Assembly: GCA_022496805.1 (NCBI GenBank)
Contig: CM040093.1
Coordinates: 10,010,713 to 10,074,712 of the forward strand
Source: Pohlia nutans
Taxonomy: Eukaryota; Streptophyta; Bryopsida; Bryales; Mniaceae
Direction of reading: 5' to 3'
Length of the DNA: 64,000 nt
Part shown: positions 59,686 to 64,000 of the stretch, piece after piece
Layout of the letters: every line of letters starts with the position of its first letter
How positions within the stretch are numbered: position 1 is the stretch's first letter
Position numbers and translations under genes: made by a program
Notes under the pieces: generated by a model
Seen by the model: only the letters and a program-made list of their open reading frames with translations
Told to the model about the DNA's origin: nothing
The model's database searches: none

Positions 59686-60244
59686 CCCCTAAAGGACCAA
59701 GTGTCCTAACTAGGACATTTCAATGTTCGGGTAGGTTCCCACGTTGTCAATTTTTATTTTTATTTTTTGAAATAAATTATGTGAATTCGGTATATCAATA
59801 CAAAAATGGGGATCTAATTTTTTTTTGATTCCGACTTTTTAAATAGAAGTTATGGAGCAAAAGGGATTTTTTTGGGGAGAATGGGCAGTGCGGGCAGGGC
59901 TCAAAATAAACCTCAAAAATTATTATTTTTCAACTTTAGCCGTAGGATCTTGTTATGGATTACCAAGAGAGTGCATGGTAAAATTTTCATAGAATTTGAC
60001 CGTACAGATTGTAAGATTATAGCGTTTGAAGTGAAAAGATGAAATTGCAGTCTTTTTGGATATTTTTTGACCGTTTTTGAAGACATGGGAAAATTTATTA
60101 AATTAGTCAAAAAAATTCTTAAATTTTATTTAAATGTTTGATTTGGTATTTTCTATCAAGAGGAAAAAAAATATTCACAAGAAAATGAATAGAAAGAGGT
60201 GAAAATGATGCTCAAAAAGAGGAAAAACTGCGGTTCTTTAGGGA
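59686..60244. mobile_element. Family J TTAA element
   Basis: TTAA lies at 59682-59685 and 60245-60248. The termini CCCCTAAAGGACC and TCCCTAAAGAACC (inward from each side) are inverted repeats. It is 559 bp and non-coding. Confidence 0.75.
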
Positions 60245-60387
60245 TTAACCAGTGATGGACGTGTATGGCATCTTCTGCATGAAATGAACACAGCCTGAAC
60301 AGTGTTCTACAGTGTATTGCAGCTCCAAATCAAGATTTGTTTATTTTTAGATATTTTTATTAGATACACGCCCAACTTTGGTTTTAA

Positions 60388-60965
60388 CCCCTAAATGCAT
60401 ACAACCCTCTCCAAATTGGGCAGTTTTGCAAAGATGCATTATAAAATGAAATTGAGAAGGATATTTTGAACTTGATGTATGAATAAAAGTTGTACATTAT
60501 GTATTTTAGATTCTATCCATGCAGTTAAAATCTATGATTGCAATTACTAATATTTTGTATAAAATTTGAAACTTGAAATTCAAAATTCTTTTGTAATTCA
60601 ATTACTAATAAGATATTGACAATCTATGAATGAAATTTGTTGTGATGGGTTGAAATGCAATTCTCTAAACTCTAGTGATTTTTGGAGATTTTTTGGTTGC
60701 CTAAGTTTATGAGTTGATTTTTTCAAGAGCACTTTTGAACACTTTTGAACTAAAATCTTAGAAATTTTTGGTGAATCAATGCAACACGAAATGAGGCATA
60801 AATTTTTCACAAATCATCCCCTTTCTAGAATTCTAGGCACATGAAGCTAACTTCCCATAAAATCTATAGTAAAAAATTCATACTACAAAAAGTTTGTGAT
60901 GGACAAGAAAATGTGAATGAAATCTGTACATCGTCCAAAAAAATGGACGCTTAGGCAGTTAAGGG
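60388..60965 (-). mobile_element. Family A TTAA element, copy 11
   Basis: TTAA lies at 60384-60387 and 60966-60969. The termini are CCCCTAAATGCAT and CCCTTAACTGCC. A 12-bp GAACACTTTTGA block is locally duplicated near 60735. Confidence 0.85.
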
Positions 60966-60970
60966 TTAAT

Positions 60971-61250
60971 GCCCCAACTCTAAATTTCCTCCCCAGTGTT
61001 AATGCAAGAGGACAAACTTGCCCCCTATTTTGTACACGTTGAGGCCCACCTTAAAAAATAATCCCCTCTTCCAATGGTTTAAAATTCCCAGGAGGATCCC
61101 CTTAAACTCCTTTAGAACCGTAGACCCCAAATTTGCAAAACAAATTGCCAAAAAAAGTTTCTAGAGTGCCCAAAATGGAAATTTTAGAAAATGGGGCCCA
61201 AAGGTGAATAGTGCTTGCATTAACGTCGAAGAAGGGATTTAGAGTCGGGG
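60971..61250. mobile_element. Element L, copy 2, with 37-bp inverted termini
   Basis: CCCCAACTCTAAATTTCC at the left is matched by the inverse CCCCGACTCTAAATCCC at the right, and pairing continues to GTTAATGCAAG on both sides. The interior is the inverse of 6791-7008. Confidence 0.7.
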
Positions 61251-61377
61251 GTGCCGGTTGTGCTACTGCATCTACCGGTAGTACAATAGGTTCCAGTGCA
61301 GGTGCTACCGGTCCCACTCTTCTAGCAGCCGGTGGCGTCCCGGTCATGTCTGCCCCTTCTGGTTCAGGTTGAGCCAT
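61250..61377 (-). pseudogene. Pro/Ala-rich ORF fragment
   Basis: From an ATG at 61375-61377, about 42 codons rich in Pro, Ala, Gly and Val (MAQPEPEGADMTGTPPAARR) run until the frame enters element L. It could be the start of a retroelement gag or a host gene. Too short to assign. Confidence 0.25.
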
Positions 61378-61388
61378 TCTCTGCACTC

Positions 61389-61641
61389 AAGGCCATATTC
61401 GTTATATTGAGTCTTTTCGCAAATTTTGAGACAAAATGCTAGTTATTCAAAAATTCATTTAAAATATAATAATTGAAACCAAAAAAAAAAAATGCTCAAA
61501 TAGTGATTCTATAATAAAATTTCAAAAGTCGGTGTTGTTAAAAATTTATAAAAAAATACTAGTAAAGAGATAAAACGGTTTATCTTTGAGTTTAAAATAA
61601 AAATGAGATTGCAAAAGTCTCAATATAACGAATATGGCCTT
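61389..61641. mobile_element. MITE with AAGGCCATATTCGTTATATT termini
   Basis: The first 20 bp AAGGCCATATTCGTTATATT recurs inverted at the right end; pairing extends to about 35 bp. ACTC abuts both ends (61385-61388 and 61642-61645), a possible 4-bp duplication. Confidence 0.7.
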
Positions 61642-62300
61642 ACTCTCTCTTTGTAATCAATTCAACAGCTTGTTGTATGGTGACGCCTCAATTGTGTAAT
61701 CGAACCACGCCCTCAATTTCTTACGTTCCAAGAAAAGTATCCTTCTGCATGAAAATCTTCAAGCCACACAATAACAAATTCTTCCGTCGATCAAACCAAC
61801 TGCAAAATACTCTGTGAACAAGCCAATTAACTAAGCAATCAGAATCCTATCACATTATTTACTGATTTTGCCAATTCAACGTCGTCTACTTAATTACCAA
61901 AGTCAGTCAACGCCCTCTGAGCACGTACGTCAAAGTGCAAAATGGGTTGTAGAATATTTTCAGAAACCAGAAACATTGTGTACAGACGTAGACAATGAAT
62001 GATACACTAGAGGGTGCATAAATTCACCACAGATTTCCACTGAAGAGAAAGTGAGAGTGCAAGCAAGTGCTGGCTTGCTAGAAAACAGCAGTGAGTACGT
62101 AGAGTGTGGCAGTGCAATGGAAGAGAAAAGTGAAAGAACCCAAACAGGAACCCAAACTGGAGTAGATCGCTTACAGAAAGTGGGTATGTAAGGTGCAACA
62201 GCAATGCCACCCTAGATCGCCCACTCCAGAGCAAATTTGCCAATTTATTGGAGTGCCGACCCACAGTGTACTCTCCAAGTCGATCTTGTCAATCAATATA
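61642..62300. other. Unassigned intergenic target of the Tc1 insertion
   Basis: Short ORFs only. The sequence continues at 63898 after the inserted element. Confidence 0.35.
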
Positions 62301-62329
62301 CAGTGACCTTCAAAACTGTCCCAATGTTT
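62301..62329 (+). repeat. Tc1-like element, left outer inverted repeat
   Basis: It is identical, inverted, to 63869-63897. Confidence 0.97.
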
Positions 62330-62492
62330 GAACATATTACATTCAAAAAACAATGTAGGTAAGAGAAACTCATGGAATGGAAGGTAATAAATTTACTGAA
62401 ATAGTACATACAATGTACTAATTGTTTACAGAAATTCCAACAAAATTGAAGCACTAAATGAGAAGGGGAAAAAACCTAAAGCTACTTTGTAT

Positions 62493-62514
62493 ATTGGGAC
62501 ACTTTTGAAGGTCC
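62493..62514 (-). repeat. Tc1-like element, left inner transposase-site copy
   Basis: ATTGGGACACTTTTGAAGGT matches the terminal core with one change and faces the opposite way to the left outer repeat. Confidence 0.85.
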
Positions 62515-62528
62515 AACATGGAAATCCC

Positions 62529-63548
62529 TCACCACTTTGTCCATTTTCCTTTGGATTTTAATACAGCAGCTATTCGTCTGGGCATTGATTCTATAAGTCT
62601 CTTGCAATCATCAACAGTGATAGAAGGGAAGGTTTCTTCTACACGAGACCATAATTCAAGTATCCCTTTTGGTGGTGTATCATATCGGTTTAATCTCCTT
62701 TTCAAAATCGCCCATAGATTTTCTATAGGATTCAAATCTGGAGACTGAGGAGGCCAAGATAAGACACCAAAAGGTTGCCTAGAAAACCATTGTTTCATAC
62801 TATTACTGCTATGTATAGGTGCATTATCCTGTTGAAAGATGACTTCTGATACATCTAAATTATATTTTTGAATTGTACCATAGAGATGCTCCTCCAAGAT
62901 TTTTTGATAACCATACTGATTGAGGCGACCTTCAATTCTATACATCATGCCAGGTCCATGTATACACATACATCCCCATATCATCACAGAACCGCCACCA
63001 TGCTTAACAGTCGGAATAACAGTCCGCTCTGAAAGTTCTTGTGGATCACGAACCCAACACCAAACTCTCCCATCTGAAGAAAATATATTAATTTTAGTCT
63101 CATCTGAGAATATCACGTGACTCCAATCATCAATAGTCCAGTGCTGATACTTTCTGGCAAATTCTAAGCGAGCCCTAATATTATTGCTTGACAAATGTGG
63201 TTTCTTTTCTTTCACATGCGATTGCAAACCTGCTCTACAAAGTCCACGACGTACAGTAACTTCACTGACTTGTACTCCAAAAACTTCTTGCACCTATTTA
63301 GTAGCTTCTCTTGCAGTAGACACCTTCCCTCTAGTTACACTAGTTACACAAGACCGCTCCATTGCACTTGTCAACTTGCGTGGTCTACCTCCAACTGAAA
63401 GCTTTGCATCTGGAAAATGCTTCTGACGGAGCCTCTGTACACTTGATTTACCAACATGCAAAGACTTTGCTATCTCTCTCACACTACAACCTTTTTGAAG
63501 CAAAGAGAGTACATTCTGTTGCTTCCCTTGGGACAATGGTCTCACCAT
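62529..63548 (-). pseudogene. Tc1-like transposase with one in-frame stop
   Basis: From ATG at 63546-63548 to the stop at 62529 there are 339 codons, the usual length for the family. A TAG at 63294-63296 (codon 85) is the only interruption, and the frame is the same on both sides. Part 1 has the first helix-turn-helix (KGCSVREIAKSLHVGKSSVQ) and a GRPRK motif. After the stop comes the second helix-turn-helix (VFGVQVSEVTVRRGL), then the catalytic core with Asp149 (FSDETKIN), Asp241 (FQQDNAPIH) and Glu276 (DLNPIENLW). The spacing of 34 residues defines DD34E. The enzyme would bind the inverted repeats and insert at TA. Translation as written gives a short peptide; readthrough of the amber codon would restore full length. 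Introns are absent. Confidence 0.95.
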
Positions 63549-63684
63549 TTTCACTTGTGAAGTTAAACACGAAAAAAACAAATATATGACGCAAGAAGAA
63601 CAGATACACACAACAGAACATAAACCAAGCAATTCACAATGCATGTACACTTCACTTGCTATGCACACAAGACTCACTCATATG

Positions 63685-63706
63685 GACTTTCAAAACTGTC
63701 CCAATG
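63685..63706 (+). repeat. Tc1-like element, right inner transposase-site copy
   Basis: GACTTTCAAAACTGTCCCAA matches the core with one change, inverted relative to the right outer repeat. Its distance from the end mirrors the left side. Confidence 0.85.
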
Positions 63707-63868
63707 AAGAGGAAATATCTAGAGCTTCAATCCATGCACATGCATGTAGAGACAAGTGGCAAGACTTGCTCCTCAATTACCTTACTGATAATAGCATGTA
63801 ACTAAATTGATGCCATGTCAGTCTAGCATGCAATCACTATTTGGTGACTCACCAAACTTCCAAATTAG

Positions 63869-63897
63869 AAACATTGGGACAGTTTTGAAGGTCACTG
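63869..63897 (-). repeat. Tc1-like element, right outer inverted repeat
   Basis: It is identical, inverted, to 62301-62329, and is followed by TA. Confidence 0.97.
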
Positions 63898-63986
63898 TAT
63901 GTTCGCTCTCCATCATACAGTGAGATTCTCTTGCATGGATATCAGGATATCAATTGACTAATAACGGCGTGATTTCAGTTCCTTAA

Positions 63987-64000
63987 CCCCTAAATGCCTA
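63987..64000 (-). mobile_element. Start of another TTAA element, cut by the window edge
   Basis: TTAA at 63983-63986 is followed by CCCCTAAATGCCTA, the family A right-hand terminus as seen in copy A3. Confidence 0.6.

Larger units (their letters stand above)
62301..63897 (-). mobile_element. Tc1/mariner (Tc1-like, DD34E) transposon, near-complete
   Basis: Total 1597 bp. Outer inverted repeats of 29 bp (CAGTGACCTTCAAAACTGTC start) at 62301-62329 and 63869-63897 are identical. TA flanks both sides (62299-62300 and 63898-63899). A second copy of the 22-bp core lies about 190 bp inside each end, in the orientation opposite to the outer repeat (62493-62514 and 63685-63706). One transposase gene fills most of the interior. 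Perfect termini and a single lesion point to a recent insertion. Confidence 0.97.

Overview
The window looks like gene-poor, AT-rich nuclear DNA from a green plant. Two host genes support this: a plastid-targeted carotenoid (prolycopene) isomerase and a protein with two Dof-type zinc fingers. Dof domains are a green-lineage hallmark. I cannot name the species. DD34E Tc1 and piggyBac transposases are uncommon in flowering plants, so a seedless plant is plausible, but that is inference. No rRNA, tRNA, CRISPR, phage or bacterial-style operon was seen.

Host genes. (1) 55642-58555, minus strand: CRTISO in three exons, 588 codons, apparently intact, with a transit peptide, an FAD motif and the family C-terminus. 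(2) 44878-45843, minus strand: a single-exon 321-aa protein with two tandem Dof-like fingers, an acidic tail and a TATA box about 590 bp upstream.

Mobile DNA fills most of the rest. The dominant theme is short elements (about 210-820 bp) that start CCCCTAA or CCCTTT, end with the inverse, and lie between TTAA tetranucleotides, as piggyBac-type non-autonomous elements do. I traced more than 25 copies in at least nine sequence families (named A, C-K here), about 14-15 kb in total. They often sit in trains in which neighbours share a single TTAA (10304-12472, 19987-21099, 41583-43538). A decayed piggyBac transposase gene (30678-33555; one frameshift, one stop, complete DDD core) may represent the kind of enzyme that moved them.

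Other elements: a near-intact Tc1/mariner element (62301-63897) with perfect 29-bp termini, TA duplications and one in-frame stop; an unclassified 5.4-kb element (13326-18695) with 30-bp inverted termini, two divergent ORFs and two mutually inverted arrays of a GC-rich 122-bp repeat around an A-rich core; a 2.76-kb foldback with about 440-bp arms (49087-51843); Tourist-like, Stowaway-like and several unassigned MITEs; and CACTA-like ends.

Layout. 1-10300: scattered MITEs. 10300-21100: TTAA-element trains enclosing the 5.4-kb element. 21100-28650: more MITEs. 28650-34620: the piggyBac region. 34900-44500: MITEs and a 23-bp tandem repeat. 44900-46900: the double-Dof gene with its promoter. 46900-53080: foldback and unassigned AT-rich DNA. 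53080-59560: CRTISO and its repeat-rich flanks. 59680-64000: MITEs and the Tc1 element.
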